Source of the DNA: Candidatus Saccharimonadota bacterium
GTDB lineage: Bacteria > Patescibacteriota > Saccharimonadia > Saccharimonadales > Saccharimonadaceae
DNA length: 55,575 bases
Direction: 5' to 3'
Assembly (NCBI GenBank): GCA_030523715.1
Contig: JAUNHY010000006.1
Coordinates: 1-55,575 of the forward strand
The notes below the pieces were generated by a model that had not been told where the DNA came from, did no database searches, and was given only the letters and a program-made list of their open reading frames with translations. This document shows positions 44,201-55,574 of this stretch, piece after piece (the first letter of the stretch is position 1; each line of letters opens with the position of its first letter). A program made the position numbers and the translations under genes.

Positions 44201-44797
44201 TTATTTTTCTATAACTTCATCGATGATGCCATATTCTTTAGCTTCTTTGGCGGACATCCAATTGTCGCGATCCATGGCTTTTTCGATTTCTTTAGCGCTC
44301 TTGCCGGTATTCTTAGCCATCATGTCAATGAGAACCTTTTTGAGGTAAATGCCTTCCTTGAGAGCAATTTCCTGGTCGGTAATTTTACCTTCCGTGCCGG
44401 AGCTTGGCTGATGAATCATGATGCGAGCGTTTGGCAAACAATAGCGTTTCCCTTTTGCGCCAGCCGAAAGCAACATAGCCCCCATCGAAGCCTGCAAGCC
44501 GATGCCGATGGTTTGCACATCTGGCTCGATGTAATTCATCGTATCAATAATGGCGAGGCCGTCATAGACGGAACCACCAGGAGAATTGATATAAAGCTTG
44601 ATGTCTTTTTTGGAGTCCTCATAAGCGAGATGTAAGAGCTGCGCAATCACTATATTGGCAGTTTCTGGCGTAACCTGGTCGCCCAAGAAGACAACGCGTT
44701 CTTTAAGAAGGCGCGAATAGATATCATAAGCCCGCTCACCGCGGTTGGTTTCTTCAACAACAGTTGGAACTAAATAATCTTGCGTGTTTTTCCTCAT
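44201..44797 (-). CDS. clpP: ATP-dependent Clp protease proteolytic subunit
   Basis: 198 residues from ATG 44797. The catalytic triad is Ser104 ([14 protein letters not shown]), His129 (IMIHQPSSG) and Asp near 178 ([12 protein letters not shown]). It forms the tetradecameric chamber fed by ClpC, encoded nearby. The start is set by the promoter: TTGACT (44827-44832), 17-nt spacer and TACAAT (44804-44809), which ends 6 nt before the ATG; the longer frame to 44827 would begin inside the -35. A CIRCE operator covers the -35, so HrcA repression is likely. Confidence 0.96.
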   Translation of the reverse strand: MRKNTQDYLVPTVVEETNRGERAYDIYSRLLKERVVFLGDQVTPETANIVIAQLLHLAYEDSKKDIKLYINSPGGSVYDGLAIIDTMNYIEPDVQTIGIGLQASMGAMLLSAGAKGKRYCLPNARIMIHQPSSGTEGKITDQEIALKEGIYLKKVLIDMMAKNTGKSAKEIEKAMDRDNWMSAKEAKEYGIIDEVIEK

Positions 44798-44814
44798 AAC
44801 TCTATTGTAGAGTC

Positions 44815-44841
44815 TTAGCACTCGCAAGTCAAGAGTGCCAA
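44815..44841. promoter_or_regulatory. CIRCE operator (HrcA) at clpP
   Basis: TTAGCACTC-N9-GAGTGCCAA, one base from the CIRCE consensus. The 9-nt centre contains the -35 box of clpP on the minus strand. Confidence 0.9.
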
Positions 44842-44842
44842 A

Positions 44843-45868
44843 TTATTCTGTTTTTTCGGTCTTAATTTCGTTTTTACTATTCATGGTGCCGTAAAGTTGC
44901 TGCTGACGCTCGATTAGCTCATTGTAGGCGCGGGCCTCGATATTGTAATCTTCGATAAAATCGTTCAGTCCCTTTAATTCAACATCAAGTTCTGCCTCGC
45001 GTTTTTTGAGCGACTGATAGCGCGTTTCACTATAAATCCCCTGCGCAACCTGGCTATTGTGATATTCGACGTCTTTATTATATTCATCAAGACGCGTACG
45101 ATAATTCGTGCGCATAGTCTGGAGCTCCGCATATAATTTATCAATTTCCGCCTTGCCTGTGTCAATTTGCTCGGATAGTTCGTCGATCACATCGTGATAC
45201 TTATCGTAAAAATCGACCACTGCATCCTGATTACTGAAATACTTTGCGTAATGTTTCTGAAGCGGCTCCGATAAATCTTTATAATGAACGCGCTGACCAA
45301 TAATTGAATGAAGCTCAGTGTAATATTGGTCTTCATCGTAAGTATCCATATAGTCGCCAAATGAGTCTTTATGGCTCTTATAGAAGCTATCTAACTCTGG
45401 ATTAAGATTGCTGAGGTCGATATCGTTAAGACGCGCATAGATAGCATGTAAAACCTCATGCGCCAATACTGATTCCTTAACGCCGTCAAGTTCATCGCTG
45501 CGAATATCATAAATATGAACGCGATTTTCGCTCGGCATATAACAGCCAAGGGTTGAGATATTTTCGCCGTCGTCTGGGCAATTACCATTAAATGTCTCAG
45601 CCGTCTCGAAAGCCGGATGAGTCGCCCGCGCAATCAAATTACCACGCCAAGTAAAACCAACTTTCTCGATGGCATTTGCCATTTCTGGCGATGGCTCAAA
45701 AATGGTGCTAGAAATATAATCCCGAATCCACTGACCAAAGAAGAACCAAACTATACAGGCGATTATTAATAAAACACTAATAATAGAAACAATCGTCGAA
45801 AGAAATTTTTTCTTCTTTTTTGGCGCCTCGTCTGGAGTCTCCGCCGGCTCAAATAATAATTCGCTCAC
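44843..45868 (-). CDS. Membrane-anchored metalloprotease-like protein with C-terminal coiled coil
   Basis: 341 residues. A charged cytoplasmic N-terminus with a Lys run (17-21) is followed by one membrane helix (about 22-45). The outer part has AHEVLHAIYARL (His137, Glu138, His141), a HExxH zinc-protease motif; the third ligand is not obvious. A long coiled coil follows (about 220-330). I do not know a named family. The start is GTG at 45868: TATAAT (45875-45880) fills the 12-nt gap after clpC and ends 6 nt before it, a leaderless GTG start. Its position between clpC and clpP suggests a role in envelope proteolysis under stress. Confidence 0.75.
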   Translation of the reverse strand: MSELLFEPAETPDEAPKKKKKFLSTIVSIISVLLIIACIVWFFFGQWIRDYISSTIFEPSPEMANAIEKVGFTWRGNLIARATHPAFETAETFNGNCPDDGENISTLGCYMPSENRVHIYDIRSDELDGVKESVLAHEVLHAIYARLNDIDLSNLNPELDSFYKSHKDSFGDYMDTYDEDQYYTELHSIIGQRVHYKDLSEPLQKHYAKYFSNQDAVVDFYDKYHDVIDELSEQIDTGKAEIDKLYAELQTMRTNYRTRLDEYNKDVEYHNSQVAQGIYSETRYQSLKKREAELDVELKGLNDFIEDYNIEARAYNELIERQQQLYGTMNSKNEIKTEKTE

Positions 45869-45880
45869 GCTTTTATTATA

Positions 45881-48352
45881 TTATTCTTTTGCCTTAGATA
45901 TGGTAAATTCGCCTTTTTTGAAGTCAACTTTAGCGATGTCGCCCTTGTCGAGCTTTTCCATTAAGATTTGATCTGCAAGTAGACTCTCAAGATCGTCTTC
46001 AATCTCGCGGCGAAGTGGGCGCGCACCATTCTTGGTGTCGTAACCCTTCTTGATGAGTTGTTTCTTAGCCGCATCAGTAAGCTGCAAACCGATAGATTTT
46101 TCAGCAAGGCGCTTCTTAAGATTTTCTATCATATTTTCGAAGATGCGATTGACATCCTTTTCACTAAGAGCGTTAAAGGTAATGATGGAATCGAAACGGT
46201 TTACAAGCTCTGGGCGCATGATTTTGCGGAGCGCCTTCATGGCAGCTTCTTCATTAGCGGCATGTTCGGCAGCCAGCGCCTTAGCGTCTTGCTTGGTTTT
46301 AACCGAGAAGCCCATTTCGGACTCGCGATACATATCCTCGGCGCCAAGGTTGCTAGTTAGAATCACGATGGCATTATTAAATTTAACTTTTGTGCCTTGC
46401 CCATCCGTCAATGTGCCATCCTCAAGAATTTGCAACAAAATATTGAAAACATCTGGATGAGCTTTTTCTATTTCGTCAAATAAAACGACAGAATATGGAT
46501 GGCGACGAATTTGTTCAGTCAATTTACCACCATCATCGTAGCCAACATAACCAGCCGGCGCACCAACAAGGCGACTCACATTATGTTTCTCGCCAAATTC
46601 CGACATATCGATTTTGATGAGCGAATCTTCGCCACCAAATACTTCGCGAGCAATCACTTTTGCGAGTTCAGTTTTACCAACACCGGTCGGCCCCATAAAG
46701 ATGAATGAGCCAATTGGACGATGCGAATCTGCGATGCCAGAGCGGCCGCGACGGATTGCCTTACTAACGGCCTTGATTGCCTCATCTTGGCCGATAATAT
46801 CTTTGCTGAGATGTTTTTCAAGATTTACGAGAATCTCTTGTTCGGAACCATGGACGCGACTAACCGGAATGCCAGTCTTGAGACTAATTGCGGTGGCCAA
46901 ATCGTCAGATGTAACGTTTGGAGCCTCGTCGATATTCTTATTCGCTTTTTCGAGCTTCTTTATTTCTTCTTCAACTTGAGCGGCACGAGTTTTGTAGCTG
47001 GCAGCCTTTTCATAATCTTCTTTTTCGGCGGCCTGCTCAATCTTGCCCTGCAGATCGGAAAGCTCAATCTTGTATTTTTTATATGCGCTACCACCTTTTT
47101 TATCAAGTGAAACACGCGCAATTGCGCTAGCTTCATCGATTACATCGATAACTTTATCCGGCATAAAACGGTCAGAGATATAACGCTGAGACAAAGTTAT
47201 CGCTTCCTCAAGAATTTCGTCTGAGATTACGACTTGGTGATAATTTTCGTAATGCTTCTTGATGCCTTTGAGAATGCGCAGAGTAATGGTTGGTGATGGC
47301 TCGTTGACCATCACGGTTTGGAAGCGGCGTGCAAGCGCCTTATCTTTTTCGATATTTTTGCGATATTCATCGAGCGTAGTAGCGCCAATTAATTTCATAG
47401 AATTGCGCGCGAGGGCCGGCTTGAGAATATTAGCCGCATCCATACTACCCTCGGCTGAACCGGCGCCGGCGAGCAAATGCAACTCATCGATAAATAGAAT
47501 TACCGAATCGTCACCAACAGCTTCGTCGATAATACCCTTAATACGTTCCTCAAATTCGCCACGGAATTTAGTGCCCGCAACCACAGAACTTAAATCAACC
47601 TGGAAGATGCGCTTACCAATCAGCATGCCAGGCACGTCATTCTTAGCAATGCGCATAGCAAGACCTTCGACGATGGCAGTTTTACCGACACCCGCTTCAC
47701 CAATTAGAACAGGGTTGGATTTGGTGCGGCGACAAAGTATCGTAATAGCGCGCTCAATTTCTTGTTCGCGGCCAACAACAGTGTCGAGTTTTCCCTCTTT
47801 AGCAAGCGTGGTCAAATCGGTGCCAAACTTCGAAAGGAAACGATAGCTTTGGCGCTTACCAGCTTTGCGCTTTTGCTCTTCAACTTTAGCCTCACTAGCC
47901 TGTTTTTCGACAATTTCCTCGATATTATTGGCGACACGCTCAAGGTCGACATCTAGCTGAGTAAGAAGTACACCAGCGCGAGAATTTGGCTGTCGCACCA
48001 AGGCATAAACCATGTGCTCGGTACCGATAATATCGAGTCCGTTTTCGCGGGCAAAATTCATCGCCATACGCAAAGTAAGCACGGTTGCCTCAGATAAAGA
48101 CATCATAGCCATCGGCGCAGCCGGAACATCAACTGCGACTTTGCCCTGAGCACGCTCGAGCTGATCAATATCAATACCCTCGTCGCGCAAGAGGCGAGCA
48201 CCCGTCGAAGTATCTTGTGCCAAAATACCCATCAAGAGATGCTCAGTCCCCATGTAGCCTTGATTGTAGCGCTTACTAAACAAGTCTGCTTTTTGCAGAG
48301 CAAAACGAGCATTCTCACTGAGATGATTCATTACTTCGCTAAATTCGTCCAT
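45881..48352 (-). CDS. clpC: ATP-dependent Clp protease ATP-binding subunit ClpC
   Basis: 823 residues from the second ATG (48352), 8 nt after AAAGGAG; a first ATG at 48355 adds one Met. The N-domain has two repeats ([15 protein letters not shown]...[10 protein letters not shown] and ...[12 protein letters not shown]). The first AAA module has Walker [10 protein letters not shown], then a UVR-type middle segment ([28 protein letters not shown]) marks it as ClpC rather than ClpB or ClpA. The second AAA module has GPTGVGKTE and [15 protein letters not shown]. It unfolds substrates for ClpP. CIRCE at 48426-48452 indicates HrcA control. Confidence 0.96.
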   Translation of the reverse strand: MDEFSEVMNHLSENARFALQKADLFSKRYNQGYMGTEHLLMGILAQDTSTGARLLRDEGIDIDQLERAQGKVAVDVPAAPMAMMSLSEATVLTLRMAMNFARENGLDIIGTEHMVYALVRQPNSRAGVLLTQLDVDLERVANNIEEIVEKQASEAKVEEQKRKAGKRQSYRFLSKFGTDLTTLAKEGKLDTVVGREQEIERAITILCRRTKSNPVLIGEAGVGKTAIVEGLAMRIAKNDVPGMLIGKRIFQVDLSSVVAGTKFRGEFEERIKGIIDEAVGDDSVILFIDELHLLAGAGSAEGSMDAANILKPALARNSMKLIGATTLDEYRKNIEKDKALARRFQTVMVNEPSPTITLRILKGIKKHYENYHQVVISDEILEEAITLSQRYISDRFMPDKVIDVIDEASAIARVSLDKKGGSAYKKYKIELSDLQGKIEQAAEKEDYEKAASYKTRAAQVEEEIKKLEKANKNIDEAPNVTSDDLATAISLKTGIPVSRVHGSEQEILVNLEKHLSKDIIGQDEAIKAVSKAIRRGRSGIADSHRPIGSFIFMGPTGVGKTELAKVIAREVFGGEDSLIKIDMSEFGEKHNVSRLVGAPAGYVGYDDGGKLTEQIRRHPYSVVLFDEIEKAHPDVFNILLQILEDGTLTDGQGTKVKFNNAIVILTSNLGAEDMYRESEMGFSVKTKQDAKALAAEHAANEEAAMKALRKIMRPELVNRFDSIITFNALSEKDVNRIFENMIENLKKRLAEKSIGLQLTDAAKKQLIKKGYDTKNGARPLRREIEDDLESLLADQILMEKLDKGDIAKVDFKKGEFTISKAKE

Positions 48353-48414
48353 CATAATTTCTCCTTTAGCAACGCCGTTTTAGAAGTGTCTGTCGATTGA
48401 CGTAGCTATATCCT

Positions 48415-48443
48415 ATTGTACGTATTTGGCACTCGCAAGTCAA
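48415..48443 (-). promoter_or_regulatory. Promoter of clpC
   Basis: -35 TTGACT (48438-48443), 17-nt spacer, -10 TACAAT (48415-48420). The leader of about 55 nt ends in AAAGGAG. Confidence 0.85.
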
Positions 48444-48452
48444 GAGTGCTAA
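48426..48452. promoter_or_regulatory. CIRCE operator (HrcA) at clpC
   Basis: Minus strand TTAGCACTC-N9-GAGTGCCAA, with the same 9-nt centre as the clpP site; the -35 box lies in that centre. Confidence 0.92.
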
Positions 48453-48484
48453 TTTACATTTTTAACACATTTTGAGCGTAAAAA

Positions 48485-48530
48485 TGTTGTAATTTTTACA
48501 TATTTTCTGTATTTTTTACAACAGATTTGT
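48485..48530 (-). terminator. AT-rich terminator of ligA
   Basis: TGTTGTAA ... TTACAACA on the minus strand followed by TTTTTAC; the loop is about 23 nt, so confidence is moderate. Confidence 0.5.
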
Positions 48531-48537
48531 GGAAAAA

Positions 48538-51662
<3,125 letters not shown>

Positions 51663-51676
<14 letters not shown>

Positions 51677-52544
51677 TTTCGAGCCTTTCTATGCGCGCTT
51701 CAAGTGGCGGGTGAGTTGAGAATAGGCGACTAATCATGGATTTTGCGAGCGGGTTTGCGATATACATTGATTCGGTGGCGACATTCTGTTGATGCATTGG
51801 CCGCGAATGAGTTTCTAGCTTACGTAGGGCATCTATCATATCGTCGGTACTGCCAGTAATTGTTGCGGAAGATGCGTCGGCTAGATATTCACGCTGGCGC
51901 GAGACGCCCATTTGTACAAGGCTCGCGACGATTGGCGACAAAACGAGCGTAATTAGAGCAAACAAAGCCCCAATTGGTGAATTGTTCTCTTCGTTGCGTT
52001 TATCGTAAAGCAAAACACGCATGCCAAAATCGGACATAAGGCCAACTAGCGAAACGAGCCCGAAAACAATCATATTAATTCGAATGTCAAAGTTTTTTAT
52101 GTGCGAGAGCTCATGCCCCATCACGGCCGCAAGTTCACGGTCATCCATAATCTCGAAAAGACCCGTCGTAGCCGCCACGCTGGCATGCTCTGGGTCGCGC
52201 CCAGTTGCAAAAGCATTTGGCGCATCATCGTTAATAATGTAGAGCTTTGGCATTGGAAGATTTGCGCTAGTAGTAAGTTTGCGAATGGTTTGATAATAGC
52301 GCGGATTTTCGTCTTCTTGAATTTCGCGTGCGCCAGAAGTTTTAATAGCAATTTTGTCGGCCAAGAAATACTGGAAGAGCGCGTAGCCGGCGCTAATAAC
52401 CAAGAACCAAATCATAATTGAATAATTGTCGTAGAGCCACGAGAATAGCCAACCAATGAGCGTAATGAAGACTACAAAAATAAGCATTAAAAGAATAGTG
52501 TTGCGTTTATTCTGCGCGATCTGCTTGCGCATGGAAACTGCCAT
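51663..52544 (-). CDS. htpX: Membrane zinc protease HtpX (M48)
   Basis: 293 residues. Two N-terminal helices (about 17-58), the catalytic motif VMGHELSHIKNFDIRI, two more helices (about 155-175, 190-215), then the third zinc ligand region REYLADASSA and the C-terminal STHPPLEARIERL signature. It degrades misfolded membrane proteins and fits the stress-proteolysis set here. A TATAAT (52553-52558) ends 8 nt before ATG; no Shine-Dalgarno. Confidence 0.95.
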
Positions 52545-52635
52545 ATATATTTATTATATCCTATCGGAGCTGTTTTGTTCAGTTATTCCCTACAGGAAAG
52601 ATGACGAATTCTTAGCACCAGCATTTTGGATGTTT

Positions 52636-52641
52636 TATAAT
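52636..52641 (+). promoter_or_regulatory. -10 box of the unknown 144-residue protein
   Basis: TATAAT with a weak TTAGCA -35 (52612-52617, 18-nt spacer); followed by a 45-nt leader and GGAGG. Confidence 0.5.
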
Positions 52642-52690
52642 CATAATAGTCTCAATAGTCCCACCAACGTAAATAGATGGAGGTGATTCT

Positions 52691-53125
52691 ATGTTGGACT
52701 TTACAGTCATTGAGGCGGTCAGAAACAGCGTGACGGAAGCGATGCTTATGTGCGAAGAGTTGGACGTTACTCAAGTCGTAATCGTCGCCGAAGTCAAGAA
52801 CTTTAGCTATCAGGTTAGCATCTTGCCGGAATGCTCCAGGTTTGCTTTTCAGGAAATCAAGACCCGCGGAGTCGACAACGAACACTATGTCAATTTCTTG
52901 TCCGACCACATGCGCAGAGCGCACGAAGAGCTACTCCAAGGAGAAGTTCCCGCCCGTATGGGTTGGGAAAACAACTGGATCTATGTCGACCACTGCGTGC
53001 TACAGTATCCCGACGAACCGTATTGCTACTCCGTCGCCGTCGATGTCATCACGAGCGACAACGACAAGAGCGAAGCTATCCTGAAAAACATCATGCGCGA
53101 CATTACGGCCTGTCAGCCGCGATAA
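52691..53125 (+). CDS. Unknown small acidic protein
   Basis: 144 residues, ATG 9 nt after GGAGG. Soluble, alpha/beta-looking, no signal peptide. The segment WIYVDHCVLQYP...YCYSVAVDV shows weak likeness to AFDVEHNPVLLF...YYMLVAVAVDV in the convergent gene at 53209-53766, so the two may be distant paralogues. GC-rich codon use. Function unknown. Confidence 0.75.
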   Translation: MLDFTVIEAVRNSVTEAMLMCEELDVTQVVIVAEVKNFSYQVSILPECSRFAFQEIKTRGVDNEHYVNFLSDHMRRAHEELLQGEVPARMGWENNWIYVDHCVLQYPDEPYCYSVAVDVITSDNDKSEAILKNIMRDITACQPR

Positions 53126-53127
53126 CG

Positions 53128-53160
53128 CCGCACCGGCGCCACTATGACGCCGGTTTTTCT
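53128..53160 (+). terminator. Terminator of the unknown 144-residue protein
   Basis: CCGGCG / CGCCGG stem followed by TTTTTC. Confidence 0.85.
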
Positions 53161-53165
53161 TGGCA

Positions 53166-53195
53166 TAAAAATGCCCCGGGGGTTAGTCCGGGGCG
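53166..53195 (-). terminator. Terminator of the unknown 185-residue protein
   Basis: Minus-strand GCCCCGG / CCGGGGC stem followed by ATTTTT. Confidence 0.88.
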
Positions 53196-53208
53196 GTCAC
53201 AAAAAGGC

Positions 53209-53766
53209 TTATTCGTCGTCGCAGTCCTGCTCTTCGAAATCGATGCAGTAAACACTGCTCGGGTCGGTTAGCACGCCGAACACATAGCAGACGCTCGGTT
53301 CGCTTTCTTCTATGTAGTCGGCTGTCGGCGCATTATTGTCGATGTACTGGATGATTTCGCCGATCAGCTTAGTTTCGTCGATTTCAACCGGATCGTCCAC
53401 ATCCACGGCCACCGCCACCAGCATGTAGTAGTCACAGTCACTCTCGACGGAAAACAGCAACACGGGATTATGCTCAACATCGAAGGCCCAGTAATCGTTC
53501 GCGGCCACCTCGTCGAATGCGTTGTGGATGCGCTCCTCCATGCGCACCGCTAACACGGCCAACGGGCCATCGGGGTGCTTGGAAGCGGTCATGATTTCGG
53601 GCGCTTCGTCCATGACGACTTCGCCCAGAGCCGAGTCGAAGCGCAAGCCAACCGAAGCCGCCGCCACCACGGCGCCATCCGGAAGTTGATCACATACGAG
53701 TTGCGCCAATTCCTGCAGGCCAGAGCCAGTCAGGTCGCCTTTTTTGCTTTGGAAATGTTCACTCAT
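53209..53766 (-). CDS. Unknown acidic protein
   Basis: 185 residues, very acidic (pI must be low), soluble. ATG at 53766 is 8-9 nt after AGGAGGG. The leader upstream holds an AGCC/GGCT hairpin and a TATAAT box near 53845-53851. The middle segment NDYWAFDVEHNPVLLF...LVAVAVDV resembles part of the 52691 product. No known domain. Function unknown. Confidence 0.75.
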   Translation of the reverse strand: MSEHFQSKKGDLTGSGLQELAQLVCDQLPDGAVVAAASVGLRFDSALGEVVMDEAPEIMTASKHPDGPLAVLAVRMEERIHNAFDEVAANDYWAFDVEHNPVLLFSVESDCDYYMLVAVAVDVDDPVEIDETKLIGEIIQYIDNNAPTADYIEESEPSVCYVFGVLTDPSSVYCIDFEEQDCDDE

Positions 53767-53898
53767 TGCGTTACCCTCCTACGCGTATTTTTAGCCTTGA
53801 GCTAGGCTGGTTCAAGAAAGGCCGATTCCTTCCTCATCTAGATAATTATATAATATTTTTAAAGATTAGTCTAGGCAGGTGGTGGCTCGATATAAGCA

Positions 53899-53927
53899 TT
53901 GACTTTTTAGTCAATCTGTGCTATAAT
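53899..53927 (+). promoter_or_regulatory. Promoter of the MFS leader transcript
   Basis: -35 TTGACT (53899-53904), 17-nt spacer, TGC plus TATAAT (53922-53927). The expected start of transcription coincides with the leader ATG at 53934. Confidence 0.85.
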
Positions 53928-53933
53928 GGACAT

Positions 53934-54035
53934 ATGCACAGTTGTAAGTCTGCATACTGGTTTATGGTCCTAGAGACTGTCGTAAATGACGGCCTACTTT
54001 GCATGCCAAATAACCAATACGCAGAAACTGTCTAA
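53934..54035 (+). CDS. Leaderless 33-residue leader peptide upstream of the MFS transporter
   Basis: The ORF begins MHSCKSAYWF and ends YAETV, with three Cys and four Met. Its ATG lies 6 nt after TATAAT, so the mRNA probably starts at this codon. It ends 9 nt before the first strand of the alternative stems at 54045-54147. Position and size fit a regulatory leader peptide whose translation senses a drug or amino acid state; the sequence itself matches none of the erm, mef or tet leaders I know. It could also be a chance ORF. Confidence 0.55.
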   Translation: MHSCKSAYWFMVLETVVNDGLLCMPNNQYAETV

Positions 54036-54044
54036 TTCTTGTAA

Positions 54045-54147
54045 ATCTAGATAAGTTTCAAAGCGAAAGAAGCACCTTATCTAGATAAAACCCCAAACAA
54101 AAGTCTCTCCTTTGAAATTTATCTAGCCGTATAAAAATTACGGCTAG
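54045..54147 (+). promoter_or_regulatory. Mutually exclusive RNA stems (attenuator candidate)
   Basis: Strand A (54045-54055) pairs perfectly over 11 bp with B (54076-54086). Alternatively 54047-54063 pairs over 17 bp (one G-U) with C (54110-54126). A third stem D, CTAGCCGTA (54123-54131) with TACGGCTAG (54139-54147), overlaps C by 4 nt. A:B allows D; A:C disturbs it. D is followed by CTTTTT at 54158-54163, so D may act as a weak terminator or shield the ribosome site. Confidence 0.7.
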
Positions 54148-54187
54148 TAACTTAAAACTTTTTCGCAACAAAAAGGAGGGATGTTTT

Positions 54188-55354
54188 ATGCGAAAAAATA
54201 ATCCAAAACGCAATATGCGTCTGGTAATTCTGGAGTCGGCGGCGACGGCAGGCATCCTGGCGGTGCCGATAATGACTCCGTTTTACCTCAGCATCGGGCT
54301 CAACCAAGAGCAAATCGCAATGTCGCAGATGGCCTTTACGGTCGTCGTGATGTTGCTCAATTTGCCGCTAGGCTGGGTAGCAGACCGCTTTAGCCGCAAG
54401 TGGACAAACGTCATTGGCGACCTATTGGTTGCGATTGCGCTCTTGCTCTACTCTACGGCGCAGACTTTCTGGTTTACGGTTCTCTGTGAAAGTATCTGCG
54501 GAATCGGTTGCGCATTGTCACAGGGCGTCGATTCGACTTTGCTAAAACATTTCGCAGAGAAAGAAGACAAATCTGGCAAGTTGTTTAAGGACAAGTACGG
54601 CAAGATGACCTCGTGCAACCAGATTGCGTCGCTAGTCGTAATGTTGCTGGGTGGACCAATTGGCGCAATCAGCTTCCGTCTGGCGATTGCCATCTCCGCA
54701 ATTCCGCACATACTGGGCGCTATTGCCGGCATGCTCATCGTGGATGACAGCGATAAACTGAAAGCCGAAAGCAGCCCGCTCAAAGATATTGCGAGCTTAG
54801 TGCGCCGCAATATTGGGAATCGTAAACTACGCCTACGTATCGCCGCTTTTGCAGTAGCGCGCGAGGTAACACATGGCATCATCTGGGTGTTTACGCCTTT
54901 GATGTTGGCCGTGGGGGTACCACTGGCGGTGGTTTCGATGGGCTGGGTAATTAATAGCATCGCCGCGTACCTGGGAACTAAGGTGGCACGCCGCTTTGTG
55001 AAGAAATTGCCGGCGTGGGTGCTCTTTATTGTGCCGATTGCCTTGGTGGGGACGGCGAGTCTGATTATGTTCCTAGATTTGAACATGATTACGATTTGTC
55101 TTTATGCTCTCTTTGGTTTAGCACAAGGCTGGAGCGCAACCACGATGATGCCACTCGTCAAAGAAGAGGTGTGTGCGGCCGAGCAAAGTTCGGTCGAATC
55201 GCTCGCAAGGGTATTCGCACAGCTACTCTACATTGGTGCAGTCTGGGCGATTAACCGTACAGCCGACATCGATACACGCTACGCTCTGCTCGCTACAATC
55301 CTCATCTTTGTGCCGCTCGCCATTCCAATTGCCTGCAAGTTGCGTAAAGAATAA
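54188..55354 (+). CDS. Major facilitator superfamily transporter (probable efflux pump)
   Basis: 388 residues, 12 predicted helices. Motif A of the family is visible between helices 2 and 3 (LGWVADRFSRKWTNVIG), with the acidic-basic pattern of proton-coupled exporters. The N-terminus is basic. A helix-5 motif C (G-x-x-x-GP-x-x-GG form) is only loosely met in LLGGPIGAI. The substrate is unknown. GGAGGG lies 7 nt upstream of the ATG. The 250-nt upstream region holds a strong promoter, leader peptide and alternative stems, typical of inducible resistance genes; drug efflux is therefore a reasonable guess. Confidence 0.88.
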   Translation: MRKNNPKRNMRLVILESAATAGILAVPIMTPFYLSIGLNQEQIAMSQMAFTVVVMLLNLPLGWVADRFSRKWTNVIGDLLVAIALLLYSTAQTFWFTVLCESICGIGCALSQGVDSTLLKHFAEKEDKSGKLFKDKYGKMTSCNQIASLVVMLLGGPIGAISFRLAIAISAIPHILGAIAGMLIVDDSDKLKAESSPLKDIASLVRRNIGNRKLRLRIAAFAVAREVTHGIIWVFTPLMLAVGVPLAVVSMGWVINSIAAYLGTKVARRFVKKLPAWVLFIVPIALVGTASLIMFLDLNMITICLYALFGLAQGWSATTMMPLVKEEVCAAEQSSVESLARVFAQLLYIGAVWAINRTADIDTRYALLATILIFVPLAIPIACKLRKE

Positions 55355-55386
55355 AAAGTGCCCCGATGCGTTCGGGGCCTTTTTCT
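55355..55386 (+). terminator. Terminator of the MFS gene
   Basis: GCCCCG / CGGGGC stem followed by TTTTTC. Confidence 0.9.
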
Positions 55387-55390
55387 GTGT

Positions 55391-55396
55391 TATAAT
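55391..55396 (+). promoter_or_regulatory. -10 box of the tRNA pair
   Basis: TATAAT 8 nt before tRNA-Cys, directly after the MFS terminator. Confidence 0.6.
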
Positions 55397-55404
55397 ACTC
55401 CTAT

Positions 55405-55478
55405 GGCGCGTTGGCGGAGCAGTCACGCAGAGGTCTGCAAAACCTTTTAGACCAGTGCAACTCTGGTACGCGCCTCCA
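55405..55478 (+). tRNA. tRNA-Cys (anticodon GCA)
   Basis: Acceptor GGCGCGT / ACGCGCC, D stem GCG/CGC, anticodon stem GAGGT/ACCTT with loop CTGCAAA, T stem ACCAG/CTGGT, encoded CCA. The D loop has A where G18 is expected, and the T loop reads TGCAACT, with G where T55 is expected. The rest closely follows bacterial tRNA-Cys. Confidence 0.93.
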
Positions 55479-55487
55479 TTTAAAATC

Positions 55488-55574
55488 GGGCGAGTGGCGG
55501 AATTGGTATACGCGGCAGACTTAAAATCTGCTTCCTTTACCGGATTATGGGTTCGAGTCCCATCTCGCCCACCA
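55488..55574 (+). tRNA. tRNA-Leu (anticodon TAA)
   Basis: Acceptor GGGCGAG / CTCGCCC, anticodon stem GCAGA/TCTGC with loop CTTAAAA, a long variable arm, canonical T loop TTCGAGT, and encoded ACCA. It lies 9 nt after tRNA-Cys, so they are probably co-transcribed. Confidence 0.97.

Noticed and set aside
53766-53933. Longer upstream extension of the leader peptide
   Set aside because: The frame is open but runs through the promoter and the start region of the opposite-strand gene; no initiation signal supports it.
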